64,000 nt of DNA from Clavibacter sp. B3I6 (GTDB lineage: Bacteria; Actinomycetota; Actinomycetes; Actinomycetales; Microbacteriaceae). The stretch lies in assembly GCF_030816895.1 (NCBI RefSeq), contig NZ_JAUSYL010000001.1, positions 248,001-312,000 of the forward strand. Direction: 5' to 3'. The notes under the pieces are model-generated. The model was not told where the DNA came from. It was given only the letters and a program-made list of their open reading frames with translations, and ran no database searches. A program made the position numbers and the translations under genes. This document shows positions 8,130 through 21,139 of the stretch, one piece after another. Numbering within the stretch: the first letter of the stretch is position 1; each line of letters begins with the position of its first letter.

Positions 8130-10196
8130 ATGCAGCCCACCCGGTCCGTGCGCCCCTTCAAGGTCGTCAGCGAGTACTCCCCGAGCGGCGACCAGCCCAC
8201 GGCCATCGCCGAGCTGGCCGGTCGCATCAACGCCGGCGAGCCCGACGTCGTCCTCCTGGGCGCCACCGGCACCGGCAAGTCGGCGACGGCAGCCTGGCTC
8301 ATCGAGAAGGTGCAGCGGCCCACGCTGATCCTGGCGCACAACAAGACCCTGGCCGCGCAGCTCGCCACCGAGTTCCGCGAGCTCATGCCGGACAACGCCG
8401 TGGAGTACTTCGTCTCGTACTACGACTACTACCAGCCCGAGGCGTACGTCCCGCAGACGGACACCTTCATCGAGAAGGACTCGTCGGTCAACGCCGAGGT
8501 CGAGCGCCTCCGCCACTCCACCACGAACTCGCTGCTCAGTCGGCGCGACGTCGTGGTGGTCAGCACCGTCTCCTGCATCTACGGCCTCGGCCAGCCCGAG
8601 CAGTACATGAACGCCATGATCGCGCTCCAGGTCGGCATGCAGATCAACCGCGACACGCTCATCCGCAAGTTCGTGTCCATGCAGTACCAGCGCAACGACG
8701 TCGACTTCTCGCGCGGGAACTTCCGCGTGCGGGGCGACACCATCGAGATCATCCCGATGTACGAGGAGCTGGCCATCCGCATCGAGATGTTCGGCGACGA
8801 GATCGAGGCGCTGTACACGCTGCACCCGCTCACGGGCGACGTGGTCCGCAAGATGGACTCGGTCTCCGTCTTCCCCGGATCGCACTACGTCGCCGAGACC
8901 GAGGTCATGCAGCGGGCCATCGGCACCATCCAGCAGGAGCTCGAGGAGCGGCTGGCGGTGCTCGAGCGCGAGGGCAAGCTGCTCGAGGCCCAGCGGCTGC
9001 GCATGCGCACCAACTTCGACATCGAGATGATGCAGCAGATCGGCTTCTGCTCGGGCATCGAGAACTACTCGCGCCACATCGACGGGCGCTCGCCCGGCGA
9101 GGCGCCGCACTGCCTGCTCGACTACTTCCCGGACGACTTCCTGGTCGTCATCGACGAGTCGCACGTCACCGTCCCGCAGATCGGCGCCATGTTCGAGGGC
9201 GACTCGTCGCGCAAGCGCACGCTCGTGGAGCACGGCTTCCGCCTGCCCAGCGCCCTCGACAACCGGCCGCTGAAGTGGAACGAGTTCACCGAGCGGGTCG
9301 GCCAGACCGTCTACATGTCGGCCACACCGGGCAAGTACGAGCTCGGCATGGGCGACGGCGTGGTGGAGCAGATCATCCGCCCGACGGGTCTCATCGATCC
9401 CGCCATCGTCGTGAAGCCCACGAAGGGCCAGATCGACGACCTCCTCGAGCAGATCCGCATCCGCGTCGAGAAGGACGAGCGCATCCTCGTGACCACCCTC
9501 ACGAAGAAGATGGCCGAGGAGCTCACCGACTACTTCGCCGAGGCGGGCGTGCGCGTGCGCTACCTCCACTCGGACGTCGACACGCTCCGCCGGGTGGAGC
9601 TGCTGTCCGAGCTGCGCGCCGGCGTCTACGACGTGCTCGTCGGCATCAACCTCCTGCGCGAGGGCCTCGACCTGCCGGAGGTGTCGCTCGTCGCGATCCT
9701 CGACGCCGACAAGGAGGGCTTCCTCCGGTCGTCCACGTCGCTCATCCAGACCATCGGCCGCGCAGCCCGCAACGTCTCGGGCGAGGTGCACATGTACGCC
9801 GACGTGCTCACGGACAGCATGAAGCGCGCCATCGACGAGACCGACCGCCGCCGCGAGCGGCAGGTGGCCTACAACACCGAGCACGGCATCGACCCGACGC
9901 CGCTGCGCAAGCGCATCGCCGACATCACCGAGATCCTGGCGCGCGAGGGCGAGGACACCAAGAAGATGCTCGAGGGTCGCGGCGGCGGCAAGCGGTCGCC
10001 CACGCCGAACCTCCGTCGCGAGGGCAAGGCGGCGGCCGGCGCGAACGAGCTGGAGACCATCATCTCCGACCTCAACGACCAGATGCTGCAGGCCGCGGGC
10101 GAGCTCAAGTTCGAGCTGGCGGCGCGCCTCCGCGACGAGCTGGGCGACCTCAAGCGCGAGCTGCGCCAGATGGAGAAGGCCGGGCACCTGTCCTGA
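8130..10196 (+). CDS. uvrB: Excinuclease ABC subunit B
   Basis: 688-residue UvrB, the helicase-like damage-verification subunit of nucleotide excision repair. Visible features are the Walker A LGATGTGKSATAAWL near residue 44, the beta-hairpin region YYDYYQPEAYVPQTDTFIEK, the Walker B VVIDESHVT, the motif VI segment TIGRAARN and a C-terminal UVR motif (LNDQMLQAAGELKFELAARL) that contacts UvrC. ATG 8130 is preferred over the in-frame GTG at 8100, which would start inside coaE and before the -10 element. Downstream come uvrA and uvrC, an unusually complete uvrBAC run. Confidence 0.97.
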   Translation: MQPTRSVRPFKVVSEYSPSGDQPTAIAELAGRINAGEPDVVLLGATGTGKSATAAWLIEKVQRPTLILAHNKTLAAQLATEFRELMPDNAVEYFVSYYDYYQPEAYVPQTDTFIEKDSSVNAEVERLRHSTTNSLLSRRDVVVVSTVSCIYGLGQPEQYMNAMIALQVGMQINRDTLIRKFVSMQYQRNDVDFSRGNFRVRGDTIEIIPMYEELAIRIEMFGDEIEALYTLHPLTGDVVRKMDSVSVFPGSHYVAETEVMQRAIGTIQQELEERLAVLEREGKLLEAQRLRMRTNFDIEMMQQIGFCSGIENYSRHIDGRSPGEAPHCLLDYFPDDFLVVIDESHVTVPQIGAMFEGDSSRKRTLVEHGFRLPSALDNRPLKWNEFTERVGQTVYMSATPGKYELGMGDGVVEQIIRPTGLIDPAIVVKPTKGQIDDLLEQIRIRVEKDERILVTTLTKKMAEELTDYFAEAGVRVRYLHSDVDTLRRVELLSELRAGVYDVLVGINLLREGLDLPEVSLVAILDADKEGFLRSSTSLIQTIGRAARNVSGEVHMYADVLTDSMKRAIDETDRRRERQVAYNTEHGIDPTPLRKRIADITEILAREGEDTKKMLEGRGGGKRSPTPNLRREGKAAAGANELETIISDLNDQMLQAAGELKFELAARLRDELGDLKRELRQMEKAGHLS

Positions 10197-10205
10197 GGGG
10201 CGTCG

Positions 10206-10248
10206 GGGGAGCGGGGGCGAACACGGCCGGAGGCCGCCGCCGCTCCCC
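10206..10248 (+). terminator. Hairpin after uvrB
   Basis: Perfect 9-bp stem GGGGAGCGG (10206-10214) with CCGCTCCCC (10240-10248), enclosing a smaller GGCC-GGA-GGCC hairpin. It starts 10 nt past the uvrB stop and lies before the uvrA promoter. Confidence 0.5.
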
Positions 10249-10275
10249 TCCGTCTGCTCTGTCGGTGGCGGCGCA

Positions 10276-10287
10276 TACGATGGACGG
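10276..10287 (+). promoter_or_regulatory. Leaderless -10 element for uvrA
   Basis: TACGAT at 10276-10281 is followed by 6 nt and the uvrA GTG at 10288. No ribosome site is visible. Confidence 0.5.
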
Positions 10288-13203
<2,916 letters not shown>

Positions 13204-13204
<1 letters not shown>

Positions 13205-15132
13205 TGGCCCGCACCGACACCGTCGGCTACCGCCCGGCAGCGGGGGAGATCCCCACGTCGCCGGGCGTGTACCGCTTCCGCGACGCGGCTGGCCGCGTGC
13301 TCTACGTGGGCAAGGCCAACAACCTGCGCGCGCGGCTCGCCAACTACTTCGCGCCGCTCGAGAGCCTGCACGAGCGCACCCGCCGGATGGTCACGTCCGC
13401 CGCGGGCGTCGAATGGACGGTCGTGGGCAGCGAGTTCGAGGCGCTGCAGCTCGAGTTCACGTGGATCAAGGAGTTCGACCCGCCCTTCAACGTCAAGTTC
13501 CGGGACGACAAGTCGTACCCGTACCTGGCGGTGACGCTCGGGGAGGAGTATCCCCGGGTCGTGGTCACCCGCAACCGCAAGATCCGGGGTGCCAAGTACT
13601 TCGGGCCCTACACGAAGGTCTGGGCCATCCGCGAGACGGTCGACCACATGCTCAAGGTGTTCCCGATGCGGTCGTGCTCGGAGAGCACCTTCAAGCGCGC
13701 CCGTCAGACGAACCGCCCCTGCCTCCTCGGCGACATCGGCCGCTGCGCCGCGCCGTGCGTCGGCCGGGTGTCGGAGGAGGAGCACCGCGAGATCGCGGAC
13801 GACTTCGTCAGCTTCATGGCCGGCAACGACTCGAAGTACGTGGGCCAGCTCACCCAGCGGATGAAGGACGCCGCGGCGGAGATGGACTACGAGGCCGCCG
13901 CCCGGCACCGGGACGACATCGGCGCGCTCGAGGCGGCCCTGTCCAAGACGGCCGTCGTGTTCGACGACCGGGTCGACGCCGACGTGTTCGGCATCGCCGC
14001 CGACGAGCTCGCCGCCGCCGTGCAGCAGTTCATGGTCCGCGGCGGACGCATCCGCGGCACGCGCACGTGGGTCGTCGACAAGGAGCTCGACATCGGCATC
14101 GGCGAGCTCGTCGAGACCGTCCTGCACAACGCCTACGAGGACGAGGCGCACCCGCCGCGCGAGGTCCTCGTCCCCGAGCTGCCGGCGGATGCGGCCGAGC
14201 TCGAGCTGTGGCTCAGCCAGCGCCGGGCCGCCGGGGAGGACGACGGGACGGTGCGGCGCGGCCGGCCGAGCTCCTGGCAGGTCGACCTGCGGGTCGCCCA
14301 GCGGGGCGACAAGGCGGCGCTCGCGCAGACCGCGGCCACCAACGCGCAGAACGCCCTCATGCTCTACAAGACGCGACGCAGCTCCGACTTCACCACCCGG
14401 TCGAAGGCCCTGGCCGACATCCAGGAGGCGCTCGGCATGCCGGACGCGCCGCTGCGGATGGAGTGCTACGACGTGTCGCACCTCAGCGGCACCAACATCG
14501 TCGCGTCCATGGTCGTGTTCGAGGACGGCCTGCCGCGGAAGGACCAGTACCGCCGGTTCAACATCGCGGACTCCACCGACGACACCGAGTCGATCCACCA
14601 GGTCATCACGCGCCGCCTCGCGTACCTCGGCAAGGAGGCGGAGGTCCCGGCCGACGCCGCGCCGCCCGAGCTCGGAGAGGCGCCGCCCGTGAACAAGTTC
14701 TCGTACAGCCCGAACCTGCTCATCGTGGACGGCGGGCAGCCGCAGGTCGCCGCGGCCCAGCGGGCGCTCGAGGAGTCGGGTGTCACGGGGATCCAGCTGG
14801 CGGGCATCGCCAAGCGACTCGAGGAGATCTGGCTGCCGGACTCCGACTACCCGATCATCCTGCCGCGCAACAGCGACGCGCTCTTCCTCATCCAGCGCAT
14901 CCGCGACGAGGCGCACCGCTTCGCCATCACGCACCAGCGCGCCCGGCGGAAGCGCGACATCACGTCGGTGCTCAACGAGATCCCCGGCCTCGGCCCTTCG
15001 CGCGTGCAGCGCCTGCTCCAGCAGTTCGGGTCGGTCGCCAAGCTCAAGCAGGCCGAGGTCGACGAGATCGCCGCGGTCCGCACCATCGGCCCCACGCTCG
15101 CGCAGGCCGTGTACGAGCGGCTCCGCTCGTGA
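13204..15132 (+). CDS. uvrC: Excinuclease ABC subunit C
   Basis: 642-residue UvrC, the dual-incision nuclease of nucleotide excision repair. The N-terminal GIY-YIG domain (GVYRFRDAAGRVLYVGKANN, residues 21-40) makes the 3' cut. A UVR motif (DAAAEMDYEAAARHRDDI) binds UvrB, the RNase H-like domain (CYDVSHLSGTNIVASMVVFE) makes the 5' cut, and paired helix-hairpin-helix motifs lie at the C-terminus (LNEIPGLGPSRVQRLLQQFG). ATG 13204 overlaps the uvrA TGA by one base, so the two are translationally coupled. Confidence 0.97.
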
Positions 15133-15164
15133 CCCGCGCCCGGGCCGGTGTCGCGGGTCCCACC

Positions 15165-15170
15165 TAGACT
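15165..15170 (+). promoter_or_regulatory. -10 element upstream of rapZ
   Basis: TAGACT at 15165-15170 predicts a start near 15177 and a leader of about 32 nt containing an AGAGG ribosome site (15193-15197). Confidence 0.45.
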
Positions 15171-15200
15171 GGATCCACCGACCAGCGCGACGAGAGGTGC

Positions 15201-15212
15201 ATGCCCGCATGA
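15201..15212 (+). other. Three-codon ORF overlapping the rapZ start
   Basis: ATG CCC GCA TGA, whose TGA overlaps the rapZ ATG (ATGA). It could couple initiation at rapZ or simply be chance, because stops are rare and start codons common in this DNA. Confidence 0.2.
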
Positions 15213-16084
15213 GCGTGGAGATCCCCCAGCAGGACGTCATGATCGTGACGGGGATGTCCGGCGCGGGCCGCTCCACCGTCGGCAACGCCCTGGAGGACCT
15301 CGGCTGGTACGTGGTCGACAACCTCCCGCCGCAGATGCTCAAGCCGCTCGTCGAGCTCGCGGGCCGGGCGGGCACGTCGCTGCCCAAGATCGCCGCGGTG
15401 GTCGACGTCCGCGGCGGCGACTTCTTCTCGGAGCTGCGGGACGTCCTGCAGACGTTCGGCACGGGTCCGCGGCTGCGGGTCCTGTTCCTCGAGGCCACGG
15501 ACGCGGCGCTCGTGCGGCGCTTCGAGCAGGTGCGCCGACCGCACCCGCTGCAGGGCAACGGCACGCTGCTCGACGGCATCGCCGCCGAGCGCGCCCGCAT
15601 GATCGAGATCCGCGAGGCGAGCGACATCGTCATCGACACGTCCGAGCTCAACATCCACCAGCTCGCCACGACCATCACCGAGCAGTTCAGCGGGGCCGAC
15701 GACGCCGGCGTGCGCGTCACCGTCATGAGCTTCGGCTTCAAGTACGGCACGCCCGCGGACGCCGACATGGTGGCCGACATGCGCTTCCTGCCGAACCCCT
15801 TCTGGACCCCGGAGCTCCGCCCGCTGACCGGCCGCGACAAGGCCGTCAGCGACTACGTGCTCGGCCAGGAGGGGGCGGAGGAGTTCGTCCACGCCTACGC
15901 CGGCGCCCTGGCCCCGGTGCTCGCCGGCTACCAGCGCGAGAACAAGAGACACGCTACGATCGCTATCGGCTGTACCGGCGGCAAGCACCGCTCGGTCGCC
16001 GTCGCCGAGGAGCTCTCCAGCCTCCTCCGCGCCCTTCCCGGCGTCGCTGTCAGCACCAAGCACCGCGACCTCGGCCGGGAGTAG
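15209..16084 (+). CDS. rapZ: RNase adapter / nucleotide-binding protein RapZ
   Basis: 291-residue RapZ (YvcJ) family P-loop protein. The N-terminus has GMSGAGRSTVG, an arginine-type P-loop seen in actinobacterial members, then DLGWYVVDNLPPQ. The C-terminal domain has MSFGFKYGTP, DMRFLPNPFW and the phosphate-binding IGCTGGKHRSV. In E. coli RapZ guides RNase E to the GlmZ/GlmY small RNAs; the actinobacterial role is less clear but is linked to cell-wall precursor and nucleotide signalling. It sits in the conserved uvrC-rapZ-whiA order. The yvcK gene usually found between rapZ and whiA is absent. Confidence 0.93.
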   Translation: MSVEIPQQDVMIVTGMSGAGRSTVGNALEDLGWYVVDNLPPQMLKPLVELAGRAGTSLPKIAAVVDVRGGDFFSELRDVLQTFGTGPRLRVLFLEATDAALVRRFEQVRRPHPLQGNGTLLDGIAAERARMIEIREASDIVIDTSELNIHQLATTITEQFSGADDAGVRVTVMSFGFKYGTPADADMVADMRFLPNPFWTPELRPLTGRDKAVSDYVLGQEGAEEFVHAYAGALAPVLAGYQRENKRHATIAIGCTGGKHRSVAVAEELSSLLRALPGVAVSTKHRDLGRE

Positions 16085-16113
16085 GGCACCCATCTCATCA
16101 AGGGAGTAAGCAT

Positions 16114-17094
16114 TTGCCTCTGACCTCGGACGTCAAGGAAGAGCTGTCACGCGTCGAGGTCAGCAAGACCACGGTGAGGGCCGCCGAGCTGGCCACCATC
16201 CTGCGCTTCTCCGGCGGTCTGCACCTCATCTCGAACCGCATCGCGGTCGAGTCCGAGCTCGACACCCCGCTCCTCGCCCGCCGCGTCCGCAAGGACCTCG
16301 CGGAGCTCTACGGGGTCCGCAGCGACATCTCCGTCATCCCCGCGTCCGGCATGCGCCGCGCCACCCACTACCTGGTCCGGGTCATGGAGGGCGGCGAGAC
16401 CCTCGCCCGCCAGACCGGCCTGCTCGACGCCCGGCGCCGCCCCATCCGCGGGCTCCCCAACCGCCTCACGACGGGCTCCCGGGAGGAGATCGCGGCCGTG
16501 TGGCGCGGGGCGTTCCTCGCCGCCGGGACGCTGACGGACCCCGGCCGCTCGGCGGCGCTCGAGGTCACCTGCCCCGGCAACGAGGCGGCCATGGCGCTCG
16601 TCGGCGCCGCGGGTCGGCTCGACGTGAGCGCGAAGGCGCGCGAGGTCCGCGGCGTGCACCGCGTCGTCATCCGCGACGGCGACGCCATCGGCCAGATGCT
16701 GCGGGCCATGGGCGCCCAGGGCACGGTCGTGAACTGGGAGGAGATGCGCCAGCGCCGCGAGGTGCGGGCCACCGCCAACCGGCTCGTCAACTTCGACGAC
16801 GCCAACCTGCGCCGTTCCGCCCAGGCCGCCGTCGCCGCGTGCGCGCGCGTGGAGCGCGCCATGGAGATCCTCGGCCCGGACATCCCCGAGCACCTCAAGT
16901 ACGCGGGCGACCTGCGCCTGCGCTTCCGCGACTCCAGCCTCGACGAGCTCGGCCACCACGCGGACCCCCCCATGACGAAGGACGCGGTCGCGGGCCGCAT
17001 CCGCCGGCTGCTGGCCATGGCCGACAAGAAGGCCGTCGACGAGGGCCTGCCCGGCACCGACGCGAACCTGCCCGCCGACCTCGACGACGTCTGA
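16114..17094 (+). CDS. whiA: DNA-binding regulator WhiA
   Basis: 326-residue WhiA, with an N-terminal LAGLIDADG-like fold and a C-terminal helix-turn-helix (RRSAQAAVAACARVERAMEI to the end). In Streptomyces WhiA works with WhiB to control division genes; in single-celled actinobacteria it is linked to division and chromosome segregation. The start is a TTG at 16114, chosen because the conserved N-terminus LTSDVKEELSRVEVSKTTVR begins right after it and AGGGAG lies 7 nt upstream. It is 29 nt downstream of rapZ and probably co-transcribed. Confidence 0.93.
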   Translation: MPLTSDVKEELSRVEVSKTTVRAAELATILRFSGGLHLISNRIAVESELDTPLLARRVRKDLAELYGVRSDISVIPASGMRRATHYLVRVMEGGETLARQTGLLDARRRPIRGLPNRLTTGSREEIAAVWRGAFLAAGTLTDPGRSAALEVTCPGNEAAMALVGAAGRLDVSAKAREVRGVHRVVIRDGDAIGQMLRAMGAQGTVVNWEEMRQRREVRATANRLVNFDDANLRRSAQAAVAACARVERAMEILGPDIPEHLKYAGDLRLRFRDSSLDELGHHADPPMTKDAVAGRIRRLLAMADKKAVDEGLPGTDANLPADLDDV

Positions 17095-17158
17095 TCGCGC
17101 GCCGTCCGGTGCGGACGCCGGGCGTCATCCGGCCAGGTGGCGCGGGGGGCCGCCGGAC

Positions 17159-17164
17159 TAGACT
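17159..17164 (+). promoter_or_regulatory. -10 element upstream of sodA
   Basis: TAGACT at 17159-17164 predicts a start near 17171 and a leader of about 58 nt before the sodA ATG. Confidence 0.5.
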
Positions 17165-17180
17165 CGATCCGTCACCCACC

Positions 17181-17197
17181 CCCGGCCTCTGGCCGGG
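17181..17197 (+). promoter_or_regulatory. Hairpin in the sodA leader
   Basis: CCCGGCC-TCT-GGCCGGG, a perfect 7-bp stem with a 3-nt loop, lies between the predicted start and the strong GAAGAGGAG ribosome site. It may stabilise the mRNA or act in regulation. Confidence 0.4.
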
Positions 17198-17228
17198 AGC
17201 CCCCGGGCAATGAAGAGGAGATACACCT

Positions 17229-17855
17229 ATGGCTGACTACACTCTCGTCGACCTCCCGTACGACTACTCGGCCCTCGAGCCGAACATCAGCGGCCGCATC
17301 ATGGAGCTGCACCACGACAAGCACCACAAGACGTACGTCGACGGCGCGAACACCGCCCTCGTCAAGCTGCAGGAGGCGCGCGACGCCGGAGACCTGACCT
17401 TCGTCAACAAGTTCCAGAAGGACCTCGCGTTCAACCTCGCGGGCCACGTGAACCACACCGTGTTCTGGAACAACCTCAGCCCGGACGGCGGCGACAAGCC
17501 CACCGGCGAGCTGGCCGCGGCCATCGACGAGTTCTTCGGCTCGTACGACAAGTTCCAGGCGCACTTCACCGCCTCCGCCCTCGGCATCCAGGGCTCCGGC
17601 TGGAGCATCCTCGCGTGGGACTCGCTCGGCCAGAAGCTCATCATCGAGCAGCTGTACGACCACCAGGGCAACCTCGCGGCGGGCACCGTCCCGATCCTCC
17701 TGCTCGACATGTGGGAGCACGCCTTCTACCTCGACTACGTCAACGTCAAGGCGGACTACGTCAAGGCGTTCTGGAACATCGTCAACTGGGCCGACGTGCA
17801 GGCGCGCTTCGAGGCCGCCCGCACCAAGACGCAGGGCCTCTTCCTCCTCTCGTAG
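17229..17855 (+). CDS. sodA: Superoxide dismutase, Fe/Mn family
   Basis: 208-residue Fe/Mn superoxide dismutase. The metal-site segments are present: MELHHDKHHKTYV near residue 28, LAGHVNHTVFWNNL, and DMWEHAFYLDYVN toward the C-terminus. It dismutates superoxide in the cytoplasm; no signal peptide is seen. GSGWSILAWD suits a Mn or cambialistic enzyme, but the metal cannot be fixed from sequence. A very strong ribosome site (GAAGAGGAG, 8 nt spacing) and its own promoter suggest high expression independent of whiA and gap. Confidence 0.96.
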   Translation: MADYTLVDLPYDYSALEPNISGRIMELHHDKHHKTYVDGANTALVKLQEARDAGDLTFVNKFQKDLAFNLAGHVNHTVFWNNLSPDGGDKPTGELAAAIDEFFGSYDKFQAHFTASALGIQGSGWSILAWDSLGQKLIIEQLYDHQGNLAAGTVPILLLDMWEHAFYLDYVNVKADYVKAFWNIVNWADVQARFEAARTKTQGLFLLS

Positions 17856-17866
17856 CCGCATCCGGG

Positions 17867-17895
17867 GGCGGCCGGCCGGGAGACCCCGGCCGCCC
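17867..17895 (+). terminator. Hairpin after sodA
   Basis: GGCCGGG-AGAC-CCCGGCC with imperfect outward extension (GGGCGGCC against GGCCGCCC), starting about 12 nt after the sodA stop. Confidence 0.5.
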
Positions 17896-17975
17896 TCGGA
17901 TCCGCACGCCAGGCTCCCCGAAGACCCTCCACCACCCACCGCCGCCCCCGAGCGCGCAGAACATCAGGAGAACAC

Positions 17976-18983
<1,008 letters not shown>

Positions 18984-18989
18984 CCGGCC

Positions 18990-20204
18990 GTGGCACTCCG
19001 CACCATCGACTCCCTGGGGGATCTCCGGGGACGCCGCGTCATCGTGCGCTGCGACCTCAACGTCCCCCTGAAGGACGGCGTGATCGGCGACGACGGGCGC
19101 ATCCGCGCCTCGCTGGGGACCCTCACGGGTCTCCGCGAGGCCGGCGCCCGCGTCGTCGTGATCTCGCACCTCGGCCGTCCCGACGGCACGCCCGATGAGA
19201 AGTACAGCCTGCGGCCCGTCGCAGCCCGCCTCGGCGAGCTGCTCGGAGTCGACGTCGCCTTCGCCGCGGACACCGTGGGCGACTCCGCCGCCGCGGCCGT
19301 CGCGGCCCTCGGCGACGGCGACGTCGTCGTGCTCGAGAACCTCCGCTTCCACGCGGAGGAGACGAGCAAGGACGAGTCCGTGCGCCGCGGCTTCGCCGAG
19401 CGGATCGCCGAGCTCGGCGACGCGTTCGTCTCCGACGGCTTCGGCGTCGTCCACCGCAAGCAGGCCAGCGTGTTCGAGCTCGCGTCCGCGCTGCCCAGCG
19501 CGGCCGGCTCGCTCATCGCCAGCGAGCTCGAGGTCCTCGACCGGCTGACGGAGAACCCGGAGCGGCCGTACACGGTCGTCCTCGGCGGATCCAAGGTGTC
19601 GGACAAGCTCGGCGTCATCGGCCACCTGCTGCCGCGCGTCGACTCGCTGCTCATCGGCGGCGGGATGCTGTTCACGTTCCTCAAGGCCCAGGGCCACGAG
19701 GTCGGATCCAGCCTCCTCGAGGAGGACCAGGTCGAGACCGTCCGCGGCTACCTGGCCGAGGCCGAGGAGCGGGGCGTGAAGATCGTGCTCCCGACCGACG
19801 TGGTCGTCGCCGACGGGTTCTCCGCCGACGCCGCGCACGAGGTCACCGGCGCCGACGCCATCGAGGGGACGCCCGCGGGCGCGAAGGGGCTGGGGCTCGA
19901 CATCGGGCCCGAGACCGCCGACGCGTTCGCGACGATCATCCGCGGCTCGACGACCGTGTTCTGGAACGGCCCCATGGGCGTCTTCGAGCTGGAGCCGTTC
20001 GCGGCCGGCACGAAGACGGTCGCCGACGCGCTCACGCGCGTCGAGGGACTGTCCGTGGTCGGAGGCGGCGACAGCGCCGCGGCCGTCCGCGCGCTCGGAT
20101 TCGATGATGACCGCTTCGGTCACATCTCGACCGGAGGCGGCGCGAGCCTCGAGTTCCTCGAGGGGAAGCGCCTGCCGGGACTGGAGGTCCTCGGATGGCA
20201 GTGA
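18990..20204 (+). CDS. pgk: Phosphoglycerate kinase
   Basis: 404-residue phosphoglycerate kinase, which makes ATP from 1,3-bisphosphoglycerate. The substrate-binding segment RVIVRCDLNVPL, the hinge GGSKVSDKLGVI and the nucleotide site FWNGPMGVFE followed by VGGGDSAAAV are all visible. The GTG start 6 nt after the gap stop has no obvious ribosome site, so translation is probably coupled to gap. The 3' end overlaps tpiA by 10 nt. Confidence 0.97.
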   Translation: MALRTIDSLGDLRGRRVIVRCDLNVPLKDGVIGDDGRIRASLGTLTGLREAGARVVVISHLGRPDGTPDEKYSLRPVAARLGELLGVDVAFAADTVGDSAAAAVAALGDGDVVVLENLRFHAEETSKDESVRRGFAERIAELGDAFVSDGFGVVHRKQASVFELASALPSAAGSLIASELEVLDRLTENPERPYTVVLGGSKVSDKLGVIGHLLPRVDSLLIGGGMLFTFLKAQGHEVGSSLLEEDQVETVRGYLAEAEERGVKIVLPTDVVVADGFSADAAHEVTGADAIEGTPAGAKGLGLDIGPETADAFATIIRGSTTVFWNGPMGVFELEPFAAGTKTVADALTRVEGLSVVGGGDSAAAVRALGFDDDRFGHISTGGGASLEFLEGKRLPGLEVLGWQ

Positions 20205-20998
20205 CCGATCGCCCGCAGGGGCGCACGCCCCTCATCGCGGGCAACTGGAAGATGAACCTGGACCACCTCCAGGCCATCGCCTTCGTGCAGAAGCTCGCAT
20301 GGAGCCTCAAGGACGCGAAGCACGACTACGCGGAGGCGGAGGTCGCGGTGTTCCCGCCGGCCACCGACATCCGCAGCGTGCAGACGCTCGTCTCGGCCGA
20401 CAAGCTCGAGCTCGCGTACGGCGCGCAGGACGTCTCCGAGCACGAGTCCGGCGCGTACACGGGGGAGATCTCCGCGGCGTTCCTGGCGCAGCTCGCATGC
20501 CGCTACGTGATCGTCGGGCACTCCGAGCGGCGCACGCTGCACGGCGAGACCGACGAGCAGGTGGCGGCGAAGTCCGCGGCGGCCGTCACGCACGGCATCG
20601 TCCCGGTGATCTGCGTGGGCGAGACCGCGGCCGACCTCGAGGAGCACGGCGCGAGCGCCGTCCCCGTGGCCCAGCTGCGCGTCGCGCTGCAGGGGCTGCC
20701 GAAGGGCGCCGATGTCGTCGTCGCCTACGAGCCGGTCTGGGCCATCGGGTCCGGGCAGGCCGCGACGCCGGAGCAGGCCCAGCAGGTCGCGGCGCCGCTG
20801 CGCGCCGTCGTCGCCGAGCTCCTCGGCGACGAGGCCGCGAAGGCCACGCGCATCCTCTACGGCGGCTCCGTCAAGTCCGGCAACATCGCGGGGTTCCTCC
20901 GCGAGCCGGACGTCGACGGCGCCCTCGTCGGCGGCGCGAGCCTGGACGTGCAGGAGTTCTCCGCCATCGCGCGGTTCCGCTCGCACGTCGGCGTCTGA
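20195..20998 (+). CDS. tpiA: Triosephosphate isomerase
   Basis: 267-residue TIM-barrel enzyme interconverting dihydroxyacetone phosphate and glyceraldehyde 3-phosphate. Catalytic residues are seen in GNWKMN (Lys), HSERR (His) and AYEPVWAIGSG (Glu); YGGSVKSGN binds phosphate. The ATG overlaps the pgk end, with GGAGG 7 nt upstream. A strong hairpin follows. Confidence 0.97.
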   Translation: MAVTDRPQGRTPLIAGNWKMNLDHLQAIAFVQKLAWSLKDAKHDYAEAEVAVFPPATDIRSVQTLVSADKLELAYGAQDVSEHESGAYTGEISAAFLAQLACRYVIVGHSERRTLHGETDEQVAAKSAAAVTHGIVPVICVGETAADLEEHGASAVPVAQLRVALQGLPKGADVVVAYEPVWAIGSGQAATPEQAQQVAAPLRAVVAELLGDEAAKATRILYGGSVKSGNIAGFLREPDVDGALVGGASLDVQEFSAIARFRSHVGV

Positions 20999-21013
20999 GC
21001 CGCACGCGCATCC

Positions 21014-21049
21014 CGAGCCGTCCGCGCCCCACCGGGTGCGGACGGCTCG
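21014..21049 (+). terminator. Terminator after tpiA
   Basis: Perfect 12-bp stem CGAGCCGTCCGC (21014-21025) with GCGGACGGCTCG (21038-21049), 16 nt past the tpiA stop and before the secG promoter. Confidence 0.7.
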
Positions 21050-21067
21050 CCGCATCCAGCCTGCCGC

Positions 21068-21073
21068 TATAAT
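21068..21073 (+). promoter_or_regulatory. Consensus -10 for secG-rbpA
   Basis: TATAAT at 21068-21073 is a perfect -10 hexamer, rare in DNA of this composition. No clear -35 is seen. The transcript would start near 21080, with a 60-nt leader. Confidence 0.6.
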
Positions 21074-21139
21074 CGACAACGGCCCATCGGCCGATCACGG
21101 TCGACTCGGCCACAGCACCGCGCACCCGAAAGGCCGCAC

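Noticed and set aside
17211..17231. Cloning-vector-like ribosome site before sodA
   Set aside because: GAAGAGGAGATACACCTATG resembles a common expression-vector leader, but the surrounding sequence is continuous with native promoter and gene, so it is coincidence.
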